Shown one piece after another: positions 17,049 through 23,768 of a stretch of DNA of 48,288 nucleotides. The position numbers and the translations under genes were made by a program. Location: contig JADHNH010000015.1 in NCBI GenBank assembly GCA_016779605.1, forward strand, positions 1 to 48,288, written 5' to 3'. The DNA comes from Nevskia sp. Lineage in GTDB: Bacteria > Pseudomonadota > Gammaproteobacteria > Nevskiales > Nevskiaceae. The notes under the pieces are model-generated. The model was not told where the DNA came from. It saw nothing but the letters and a program-made list of their open reading frames with translations, and ran no database searches. The number at the start of each line of letters is the position of its first letter. Position 1 is the stretch's first letter.

Positions 17049-18464
17049 CTACTGCGGGCTCGGCGTGCTCGGCGGCGGCGGCAACGTCGAGCGGTCGGTG
17101 ACCAGCAGGCGGTCGATGTCCGCCAGGTCCTGCTCGGATATCCGGCCGGCGTCCTGCTTCAGCGCCAGGGTGCTGTTGAGGTAGGTGTAGCGCGACTGGT
17201 AGTAGCTCTTCTGCGCCGCCGCCAGCGCCTGCCGCGCGTTGAGCACGTCGATCTCGGTGCGCGTGCCCACGCGCAGGCCGACGATGGTGGCGTCCAGGCT
17301 GGTCTGGTTGGACAGCACGGCCTGGCGGTTGGCGCGCACCGAGGCGATGCCGCTGATCACGCCCTCGTAGTCGTTGCGCGTGTTCTGGTCCACGGTGCGG
17401 TGCTGCAGCTCGTACTGCGCCTGGGCCTGGTCGTAGCTGGCGCGGGCCTGCCGCACCTGCGAGGTGACCAGCCCGCCCTGGAAGATGTTCCAGTTCAGGC
17501 TCAGGCCGACGACGTCGGTGATGGCGTCGTCGCCGAACGCCGAATGCGAGGTCTGGCGCCCGGTGGATCCCACCGCGCTGAGGGTCGGCAGGTAGGCGCC
17601 GCGGTACACCTCGATCTGCTTGCGCGCGGCCTCGGCGGCGTAGTAGGCGCTCATCAGCGTGGGGTTGTCCTTGGCCGCGGCGTTGCTCCAGTCGTCCACC
17701 GAGACCGGGTTGGGCGCCACCAGCGGAATCTCCTCCTGCAGGCTGGCGACGGTGTCCACCGGCTTGCCGATGATCAGGCCGAGCGCGCGCTTGGCGTTGT
17801 CCAGCGCGGTGCGGTCGGCGATGACGGTGGCGGTGGCGGTGTCGTAGGAAGCCTGGGCGTTGCGCACGTCGGTGATGGCGGCCAGGCCCACCTCGAATTT
17901 CTTCTGCGCCTGGTCCAGCTGCTGCTTGAACGAGGTCTGCGCGTCCAGGTCGGCGCGCAGCGTGTCCAGCGCCGACAGCACGGCGAAATAGGCGCTGGCG
18001 GTGCGGCCGATCAGGCCCTGGCGCGCCGCTTCCAGCGTCGCTTCGGCCTCGGCGACCTGGCGCGAGGACTGCGCCAGGGTGGCAAACGCGGACCAGTTGA
18101 ACAGCGCCTGCGACAGGTTCACCGAGTAGCCGCGCGTGCTGTAGTACTGCGTGGCCGCGCTCGACGCCGGCGACGGCGTGCCGCCGCTGCCGCCGCCGTT
18201 GAGGCTGCTGGAGCCGCTCTGGTTGCTGGACAGCACGTGCAGGCGGTCGTGGTCGATGGCGGCTTGCCCGGTGACCTGCGGCAGCACGTAGGACCAGGCC
18301 TGTGGCCGCACCTCGACGCTGGCGTCGCGCTGGTGCTGGGCGGCCTGGTAGGTCTGGTCCTGGTCCTTGGCCAGCCGGTAAACGTCCATCAGGTCGTTGG
18401 CGCAGGCCACCGCCGGGGCGGCCAGCGCCACAGCGGACAGCGTGCCGATCAAGAGGCGGCGCAT
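17049..18464 (-). CDS. tolC: TolC-family outer-membrane efflux/secretion channel
   Basis: The 471-residue protein has a signal peptide, MRRLLIGTLSAVALAAPAVA, followed by ANDLMDVYRLAKDQDQTYQA, the usual TolC first helix. Two internal repeats of coiled helices and short strands follow, the second including FEVGLAAITDVRNAQASYDT and its counterpart VGTRTEIDVLNARQALAAAQ. These signatures are those of TolC itself rather than NodT-type channels. TolC forms the trimeric outer-membrane exit for drug efflux and type I secretion. A Gly/Ser-rich stretch (SSSLNGGGSGG) is likely a surface loop insertion. The rhodanese gene lies directly upstream in the same direction, 17 bases away, so they are probably co-transcribed. 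Confidence 0.93.
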   Translation of the reverse strand: MRRLLIGTLSAVALAAPAVACANDLMDVYRLAKDQDQTYQAAQHQRDASVEVRPQAWSYVLPQVTGQAAIDHDRLHVLSSNQSGSSSLNGGGSGGTPSPASSAATQYYSTRGYSVNLSQALFNWSAFATLAQSSRQVAEAEATLEAARQGLIGRTASAYFAVLSALDTLRADLDAQTSFKQQLDQAQKKFEVGLAAITDVRNAQASYDTATATVIADRTALDNAKRALGLIIGKPVDTVASLQEEIPLVAPNPVSVDDWSNAAAKDNPTLMSAYYAAEAARKQIEVYRGAYLPTLSAVGSTGRQTSHSAFGDDAITDVVGLSLNWNIFQGGLVTSQVRQARASYDQAQAQYELQHRTVDQNTRNDYEGVISGIASVRANRQAVLSNQTSLDATIVGLRVGTRTEIDVLNARQALAAAQKSYYQSRYTYLNSTLALKQDAGRISEQDLADIDRLLVTDRSTLPPPPSTPSPQ

Positions 18465-18481
18465 GCAGGCTCCCGTAGGGT

Positions 18482-18796
18482 TCAGTAACGCGGCACCGAC
18501 GGGTCGATGTGTACCGACCAGGCGTCGATTCCCCCGCTTAGATGCGCCACGCCGGTAAAACCGTTGCGTTCGAGAATGCGGCCGGCCAGTTCGCTGCGCA
18601 CGCCATGGTGGCACAGGGCGACCAGCGGCAGGCCGCCGCGCAGTTCGTCCAGGCGCCCGGCCAGCTCGCCCAGCGGGATGTGCACGGCACCCTCGATGCG
18701 GGCGATGTCCAGCTCCACCGGTTCGCGGACGTCGAGCAGGCGCACCTTGCCAGCGTCGAGCAGCGCTTTGAGTGCGTCGGGGTCGAGGTTTTGCAT
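18482..18796 (-). CDS. Single-domain rhodanese-like sulfurtransferase
   Basis: The 104-residue protein is one rhodanese domain. It has VRLLDVREPVELDIARIEGA and the six-residue active-site loop CHHGVRS with the catalytic Cys, then HLSGGIDAWSVHIDPSVPRY at the end. Such proteins carry persulfide sulfur on the loop Cys, as in GlpE/PspE types. The loop is intact, so activity is likely; the acceptor is unknown. It is first in a probable two-gene operon with tolC. Confidence 0.92.
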   Translation of the reverse strand: MQNLDPDALKALLDAGKVRLLDVREPVELDIARIEGAVHIPLGELAGRLDELRGGLPLVALCHHGVRSELAGRILERNGFTGVAHLSGGIDAWSVHIDPSVPRY

Positions 18797-18915
18797 GCGT
18801 CAGCCAGGGCCAGCGGAACGGCCGGAAGCCTAGCATAGGGGGCGGTAAAGTACCGTAAACGATGCTGCCGGGGGGCAGGCCGCCGTGCGCCGGTCGCGCG
18901 GCCCGGCGACGGCGC

Positions 18916-19911
18916 TCAGGAGGCCTGCGCGGGGTCCGGATGGTGATGCGCCTGCGGGTAGACCAGCCCGGCCAGCTCGCTGCGGCTGCACACGCCCAGC
19001 TTGCGGTAAATCCGGTAGAGATGGTTGGCCACGGTCGACGGGGCGATGCCGATGCGCCGCGCGGCCTGCTTGAAGCTCAGGCCGTGCGCCACCGCGTAGA
19101 CGATTTCGCGCTCGCGCTGGGTGAGGCGGTCCAACGCGCCGGCCGGCCAGATGAAGACGTAGTTGAAGTCGTCCACCCGCTGGCAGCCGACGCACAGTCC
19201 TTCGATCACCGTGGTGCGGCCGCGCGGCGGCAGCGGGAAGGGCAGGGTATAGGGCGTGCGCCCCGGGAAATGCTTGTCCAGCAGTTCCAGGAAGCGCGGC
19301 TGCGCTTCGTGGAATATCCCCTCGGAGTCCACCGCCGCGGCTGCGCTTTCCGCCGGGCGGTCGCCGGCCGAGCGCATCAGGTGCAGGAAAAACGCATGCG
19401 AGGCGGCATTGATCAGGTGGAACGTGGCGCGCTGCTGGTTGCGCCGGTCGGTTTCGGAGAACACCTGCCTGCGATCCTTGCGGTACAGCGTCAGCAACGA
19501 ATACAGGCCGCTGCGCGGGTCGAGGTGGCCGGAGCCGAGGATCCGGCTGATGCCGTAGCGCGCGTAGCATTCGCGGTACACCGGCATCTGGAAGAACTCG
19601 GCGTCCGGCACCACGCTGCGCATGTCGACCGGTTCGCCCAGGCTGGCCAGCAGCCGCGGCATCAGCGGGTTGAAGCTGTGGACCTGCTCCAGTGCGCGCG
19701 GGAAGTCGTCCGGCAAGCCCACCGTCGCCACGCTGTGGAACATCAGCCGCGGCAGCGTGCCGGTGCCCCACAAAGCGCCGTCGAAGGCGACTACCGACTG
19801 CAGCTGTTCCAGCGCCCAGCTGCGGAACGACTCCGACGGCACGCTCAGCGCGGACCGGTAAAGCCGCCCGATGCAGCGGTCCACTGACTCGACACCCCCG
19901 ATTTGCTCCAT
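18916..19911 (-). CDS. LuxR-type helix-turn-helix transcriptional regulator
   Basis: The product has 331 residues. The C-terminal 70 carry the LuxR/FixJ HTH: LDRLTQREREIVYAVAHGLS, then FKQAARRIGIAPSTVANHLY and RIYRKLGVCSRSELAGLVY. The N-terminal ~250 residues show no domain I can name; the stretch contains GALWGTGTLPRLMFHSVATV and could be a ligand or PAS-like sensor. It has no receiver Asp motif, so it is not a classical response regulator. The ATG at 19911 has GGAG 5 bases ahead. A pair of perfect 10-bp direct repeats lies immediately upstream and may be its own binding site. Confidence 0.88.
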   Translation of the reverse strand: MEQIGGVESVDRCIGRLYRSALSVPSESFRSWALEQLQSVVAFDGALWGTGTLPRLMFHSVATVGLPDDFPRALEQVHSFNPLMPRLLASLGEPVDMRSVVPDAEFFQMPVYRECYARYGISRILGSGHLDPRSGLYSLLTLYRKDRRQVFSETDRRNQQRATFHLINAASHAFFLHLMRSAGDRPAESAAAAVDSEGIFHEAQPRFLELLDKHFPGRTPYTLPFPLPPRGRTTVIEGLCVGCQRVDDFNYVFIWPAGALDRLTQREREIVYAVAHGLSFKQAARRIGIAPSTVANHLYRIYRKLGVCSRSELAGLVYPQAHHHPDPAQAS

Positions 19912-19922
19912 TGCTGCTCCGG

Positions 19923-19942
19923 CCAATACCTGCCAATACCTG
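19923..19942. repeat. Two adjacent 10-bp direct repeats upstream of the LuxR-type gene
   Basis: CCAATACCTG occurs twice in direct succession (19923-19932 and 19933-19942), starting 11 bases before the start codon. One copy per helical turn places both on the same DNA face, which suits a regulator binding tandem half-sites, or it may be a simple duplication. Confidence 0.6.
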
Positions 19943-20129
19943 TACGCGGCGGCACGCCGGGCATGAGGCACCTCGCGCAGGCCGATTTCCTGCGAGCATC
20001 GCGCGCGGGCAAAAGTTCCCCGGAGATCCCGCCGGCCGGCGCCGCGGCGCGCCCGCGCCCGTGGCCGACTTGAACCGAAAGCCGCTAATGCGGTCTGATA
20101 GGGGCAAATCCAGACCAGCGCGGAGAAAA

Positions 20130-20843
20130 ATGATGAGAGATAGCGCCCAGCAGTACCGTCTCAGGTTGCCACGCAAGTTCCTGCCGGTTCTGGCAGCGGC
20201 CCTGGCCACGGTACTGCTGTCCGTCACCGGCGTGAGCGCGGTGTCGGCACAGCCGGCCCCGGTTCCGCAGAATGACCAGAACAACCCGTCTCCGGGTCCC
20301 AGCAATTCCGGCGAGCAGAGCGGGCCTAACCAGGCCAACGGGACGGTGAAGGTCGGCCCCGAGACCTACAGCAAGGAAGAAACCATGGCGGCCGCGGAGA
20401 AGTTCTTCGGCGGCACCACCCAGGGCCTGGCCAAGGTGATTGAGAAGGCTTTCTCCGACAACGGGCGGCCCAACGCCTACATCGTCGGCAACGAGGGCTC
20501 GGGAGCGGTCATCGTCGGCCTGCGCTACGGCGAGGGCACCCTCTACTACAAGGGCGGCGGCTCGATGAAGGTCTACTGGCAGGGTCCTTCGGTCGGCTGG
20601 GACCTCGGCGGCAACGCCGCCAAGGTGTTCACCCTGGTCTACAACCTGCACTGGACCAAGGACCTGTTCCAGCGCTTCCCCGGCGTGGACGGCAGCCTCT
20701 ACTTCGTCGCCGGCGTGGGCCTGAACTACCAGCGCGCCTCCGACATCACCCTGGCGCCGATCCGCACCGGAGTGGGCCTGCGCGCCGGCGCCAACGTCGG
20801 CTACCTGAGCTATACGCGCCGGAAGACCTGGAATCCGTTCTGA
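20130..20843 (+). CDS. DUF1134 (EipA-like) exported envelope protein
   Basis: The product has 237 residues. The N-terminus is basic and then hydrophobic (FLPVLAAALATVLLSVTGVS), with a signal-peptide site near VSAQPA. A Pro/Asn/Gly-rich linker follows, then the DUF1134 domain: YSKEETMAAAEKFFGGTTQG, GSGAVIVGLRYGEGTLYYKG and VGWDLGGNAAKVFTLVYNL. In Brucella the homologue EipA contributes to envelope integrity; the molecular role is unknown. Two ATGs in a row (20130, 20133) follow GGAG, and either may be used. It is divergent from the LuxR-type regulator, with 218 bases between. Confidence 0.87.
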   Translation: MMRDSAQQYRLRLPRKFLPVLAAALATVLLSVTGVSAVSAQPAPVPQNDQNNPSPGPSNSGEQSGPNQANGTVKVGPETYSKEETMAAAEKFFGGTTQGLAKVIEKAFSDNGRPNAYIVGNEGSGAVIVGLRYGEGTLYYKGGGSMKVYWQGPSVGWDLGGNAAKVFTLVYNLHWTKDLFQRFPGVDGSLYFVAGVGLNYQRASDITLAPIRTGVGLRAGANVGYLSYTRRKTWNPF

Positions 20844-20850
20844 CGAAGCC

Positions 20851-20872
20851 GGGAGTCGGGATTCGGGAATCG
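20851..20872. repeat. Short repeat-like motif after the DUF1134 gene
   Basis: The 22-base GC-rich block GGGAGTCGGGATTCGGGAATCG contains the inverted repeat GATTC-GG-GAATC. Xanthomonad genomes often carry similar dispersed gene-end motifs, but only one copy is seen in this window, so its repeat nature is inferred. Confidence 0.35.
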
Positions 20873-20920
20873 TCTGAAGCCTGCCGCCGGCAGACCGGAG
20901 TCAGCAAGCTTGCGCCCGGG

Positions 20921-20957
20921 TAGAATCAATTCGGGCAGGCAACTGCCCCTGAATTGA
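20921..20957 (+). promoter_or_regulatory. Promoter and palindromic operator of the DUF433/DUF5615 operon
   Basis: TAGAAT (20921-20926) is a near-consensus -10 element. It is followed at once by an interrupted palindrome: TCAATTC-GGGCAG (20926-20938) against CTGCCC-CT-GAATTGA (20943-20957). The start codon of the antitoxin lies 11 bases further on. The layout fits autorepression, as in other toxin-antitoxin operons. Confidence 0.6.
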
Positions 20958-20968
20958 GGCGGCCGCAC

Positions 20969-21199
20969 ATGAGCACGCTTGATCGTATTGTGATTGACCC
21001 CGCCATTTGTCACGGCAGGCCGGTGATTCGCGGTACGCGTGTTCCGGTCGCAATCGTAGTCGGCAGCCTGGCGGGCGGCATGAGCTTCGAAGAAGTGGCA
21101 CACGAATACGACCTCACCGCCGACGACATCCGGGCAGCGCTAGGCGTCGCGCAGGAGCGGTTGAGCGAAGAGTCATTCCATGCCTTGCCCGCGGCGTGA
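20969..21199 (+). CDS. DUF433 family antitoxin
   Basis: The product has 76 residues, MSTLDRIVIDPAICHGRPVI at the start. The pattern DPxICHGRPVIRGTRVPV followed by GGMSFEEVAHEYDLTADDIR is the DUF433 signature, a winged-helix-like antitoxin commonly paired with DUF5615 PIN-like toxins. Its stop overlaps the toxin's GTG start (GTGA), so the two are translationally coupled. The antitoxin looks intact although the toxin is broken. Confidence 0.88.
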   Translation: MSTLDRIVIDPAICHGRPVIRGTRVPVAIVVGSLAGGMSFEEVAHEYDLTADDIRAALGVAQERLSEESFHALPAA

Positions 21200-21563
21200 A
21201 GTTCCTGCTCGACGCCAACATGCCGCGTGCCGCCGTCCGTGCAGTGCTGGCGCGGAGGCACGACGCCGAGCACATTAGGGATACTGCGCTGCGCGACGCT
21301 GCCGATGAGCTGGTAGCCGCCTACGCCCTCGCTTCCGGGGCTGTGTTGGTGAGCCGGGACCTGGATTCGCCGACATGCGTCGCTATCCACCGGCACGCTA
21401 TCACGGCCTCTTGGTGTTGCGACTGCCGGACGACAGCGGAGCCGCGCAGATCGCCGGGGTGCTGAGCCGATTTCTGGCATCAAGCGAGCTGGTCAGGCAA
21501 CTCCCCGGACATTTGGCGATCGTGGACTCATCGAGAGTACGGTTCAGGCCGGCACTCGCTTGA
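21196..21563 (+). pseudogene. DUF5615 PIN-like toxin, broken by a one-base deletion
   Basis: Reading from GTG 21196 gives VKFLLDANMPRAAVRAVLAR and continues in good DUF5615 sequence to GAVLVSRDLD near 21366. There the frame is lost: GATTCGCC should read GATTTCGCC. The next frame then supplies the rest, FADMRRYPPARYHGLLVLRL down to GHLAIVDSSRVRFRPALA, ending at 21563. Restoring one T yields a complete 122-residue protein. DUF5615 proteins are presumed RNases with PIN-like acidic residues (D in LLDAN, RDLDF). Either the toxin is genuinely dead or the assembly has dropped a T from a three-T run. Confidence 0.85.
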
Positions 21564-21594
21564 AAAGCAGAACGGCGGATCGCAAACCATCATG

Positions 21595-22779
21595 CTACGA
21601 AACATGGCCGGGAGAACAAAGACCCAGCCGCCGGAGCAAATCGTCGATGTCCGCGGGGTCGTGGTACACGCCCAGGCCGATGCGCAGGCGGTCGTCGCGG
21701 CAATCGGTGACCACGTCCAGGACCTGCAGCCGCGCGCATAACGCCGCGGCCTCCGGATGGCGGAAGCTGAGGAAATTGCCGCGCGGCGCCCGCTCGGCCG
21801 GTACCAGGTTGTGGCGGCCCAGCACCGGCGGCCCTTGCCGCTCCAGCCCTGCCAGCAGCAGCTGCTGCAGGTGCATTACCCGCGCATGGATGGTGGCGGG
21901 ATCCAGTGCGAGCGTGTCGCACAGGTCCAGCGACGCATTCAGGCGGTATAGGGCGGTCGGGTCGAAGGTGGCGCCCATGAAGCGCATCCCGCCGGGGGCG
22001 TAGTCCACCGCCTGCGCCGGCCCCGGCAATCCGGCGAATCCGGCAAACCATCCGGTGTCCAGCGGCCGCGGCGCATAGCCCGGCGGGCAGTGCATGAAGC
22101 AGGCGCCTTCGCCGGCCATGGCGTACTTGTAGCCGCCGGCCAGGTAGAACACGCGCGCCGTCAGCGCCGACAGGTCCACCGGCAGCGCCATGAACGCGTG
22201 GTAGCCGTCGATCGCCACCAGCGTCGCCTCGTCGCGCACCGCGCCGGCCAGCGCGCCCGGGTCCTGCACCAGGAAGCCGCTGTTGAAGAAGCACTGGCTG
22301 AAGTACACCAGGTCGTGGCCGCCGCGCGCGGCGGCATTGCCGAAGCGCTCGGCGAACGTGTCGAATGGCTCTGCGGCAACCCGCTCGGCGCGCGCCTGGC
22401 CGGCTTCCTCCAGGCGCAGGAGCTGCCGGGCGAAGCTGTGGAATTCCGCGTCCGTCGTGAGCACGCGCAGCGGCCGCCGCTCGATGCACGACAGCAGGCG
22501 CATGACCAGCTCGTGGGTGTTGGGAGCGAAGCACAGCGAATCCGGCGAGGGCAGGGCGAGCCGCCGCGCCACATGCGCCTGCGCCCGCGGCAGCACCTCG
22601 CCCAGCACCTTGTCCCACTTGCGGTCCATCAGCTCGGCCGCGTCCAGCCAGGCCCTTTGCTGGGCCTCGAAGCTCGCATCCGGCCAGGGATGGTGGCTGT
22701 GGGCCGCCGCGTGCAGGCGCCCGGGCCGGGCGTTCAGGAAGCGCGAGAAATGCGCCTTGTAAGAGGGCAGCCCCGACAT
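21595..22779 (-). CDS. Kynureninase-like class V PLP-dependent enzyme
   Basis: The product has 394 residues. Features of a fold-type I aminotransferase class V protein are visible: HSHHPWPDASFEAQQRAWLD near the N-terminus, the PLP-facing Asp in VAIDGYHAFMALP, and the likely Schiff-base lysine in AGGYKYAMAGEGACFMHCPP. The middle of the protein resembles kynureninase and cysteine-desulfurase relatives. No tryptophan-degradation genes are nearby, so the reaction cannot be assigned. It starts 11 bases after the upstream GNAT gene ends, implying an operon. Confidence 0.8.
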   Translation of the reverse strand: MSGLPSYKAHFSRFLNARPGRLHAAAHSHHPWPDASFEAQQRAWLDAAELMDRKWDKVLGEVLPRAQAHVARRLALPSPDSLCFAPNTHELVMRLLSCIERRPLRVLTTDAEFHSFARQLLRLEEAGQARAERVAAEPFDTFAERFGNAAARGGHDLVYFSQCFFNSGFLVQDPGALAGAVRDEATLVAIDGYHAFMALPVDLSALTARVFYLAGGYKYAMAGEGACFMHCPPGYAPRPLDTGWFAGFAGLPGPAQAVDYAPGGMRFMGATFDPTALYRLNASLDLCDTLALDPATIHARVMHLQQLLLAGLERQGPPVLGRHNLVPAERAPRGNFLSFRHPEAAALCARLQVLDVVTDCRDDRLRIGLGVYHDPADIDDLLRRLGLCSPGHVS

Positions 22780-22789
22780 GCCGTGAGAG

Positions 22790-23245
22790 CTAGCCGAGCT
22801 TTTTGACGAAGTGGAACGAGGTCACCAGCATGCCCTCGCGAAAATAGAACTTGTGCGCCTGCTGGCGCTGGGTGCCGGAGTCCAGGCTCAGCGTGCCGCA
22901 GCCGTGCTCGCGCGCCTGCGCCTCGAGCCAGGCCAGCAAGGTGCGGCCGACGCCGGCGGAGCGCTTGCGCGCGTCGGTGACCAGGTCGTCGACGTAGAGG
23001 TCGTGGGGCGTGGCGGTCTTGTGCTGCAGCCGCCAGACCGCGACGCCGGCGACCTGCTCGCCTTCGGCGGCCACCGCCATCCGCGCGCCGGCGGCGAACA
23101 GCCGCCGCATCTGCGCGGCGTAATCCGCCGGCAGGTCCGGCCGCAGCTGCCGGTGCACGTCTTCGGCGCGGGCCAGCCAGTCCGGCTCGAGCAGCCGGCC
23201 GGCGGCGTCGGTGATCGGGATGATGCGGACCGCGGCCTTGTTCAT
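22790..23245 (-). CDS. GNAT-family N-acetyltransferase
   Basis: The 151-residue protein shows the GNAT core: RMAVAAEGEQVAGVAVWRLQ, DLYVDDLVTDARKRSAGVGR with the acetyl-CoA-binding turn RSAGVGRTLL, and GCGTLSLDSGTQRQQAHKFY. The last segment contains the usual aromatic residues near the active site. The acceptor cannot be read from sequence. I use the ATG at 23245; a GTG at 23254 would add three residues. It leads a probable two-gene operon with the class V PLP enzyme. Confidence 0.85.
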   Translation of the reverse strand: MNKAAVRIIPITDAAGRLLEPDWLARAEDVHRQLRPDLPADYAAQMRRLFAAGARMAVAAEGEQVAGVAVWRLQHKTATPHDLYVDDLVTDARKRSAGVGRTLLAWLEAQAREHGCGTLSLDSGTQRQQAHKFYFREGMLVTSFHFVKKLG

Positions 23246-23348
23246 GGAGTGCACCGGCAGGCGGGCCGGTGCCCGACTGCGCCGATTCTACGGGAACGCG
23301 TCCGGCAGCTTGCGCCTGCGGCTTGACGGGCGGCCGCACGGGCCGCGT

Positions 23349-23552
23349 TCAGAAGTTCTCGCGCAGCGTCTCCGCCACCGTGTCCTTCGGCTTCCAGGGG
23401 TGGCCCAGGCGCTGTTCGATGTATTCGCGGATCAGGCGGCGCACCACCTGGGAGGGCGTCTGGTCCTGCATGGCGCAGAGGCGCTCGAACACCGCTTTCT
23501 TGCGCGGGTCGATCAGAATCGTGAGCCTGGCGGTGCGGTCTTCGATTGTCAT
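23349..23552 (-). CDS. Ribbon-helix-helix (CopG-type) DNA-binding protein
   Basis: The 67-residue protein reads TARLTILIDPRKKAVFERLC then DQTPSQVVRRLIREYIEQRL, a beta-strand followed by two helices typical of RHH repressors and antitoxins. The conserved TPSQVVRRLI turn lies between the helices. No toxin gene is adjacent: downstream is a GNAT gene, upstream the hyf-like operon. It is therefore an orphan, perhaps a solitary regulator. A perfect palindrome 36 bases before its start is a likely binding site. Confidence 0.85.
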   Translation of the reverse strand: MTIEDRTARLTILIDPRKKAVFERLCAMQDQTPSQVVRRLIREYIEQRLGHPWKPKDTVAETLRENF

Positions 23553-23588
23553 GTGAGGTGCGTGGTATTTACATTATCAGCAAATAGA

Positions 23589-23607
23589 ATGATAATAGAA
23601 TTATCAT
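23589..23607. promoter_or_regulatory. Palindromic operator, probably for the ribbon-helix-helix protein
   Basis: ATGATAAT and ATTATCAT are perfect inverted copies separated by AGA. The site is AT-rich in a GC-rich setting, lies just upstream of the RHH gene and within the gap before the hyf-like operon. RHH dimers commonly bind such sites in their own promoters. Confidence 0.65.
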
Positions 23608-23768
23608 AAGTCAAGCCCATGCGGCTTGCGCCAGCGGGTTCAAGCCGGCGCGAGCCCGGGCGAACCTTGGACACCCATCCGTCAGCATGACGGCTTTTTG
23701 CACAACGTTGGCGCACCGCTGCCCGCTTCGGGCACGATGCTTCTTTGCCGCAAGGTTCCGGATGCGCC

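Noticed and set aside
13157..17101. A 1314-codon open frame on the plus strand
   Set aside because: It runs antisense to the S9 peptidase and then out of frame through the POT gene, is rich in Arg/Ala/Gly and has no domains. Long stop-free shadows are normal at this GC content.
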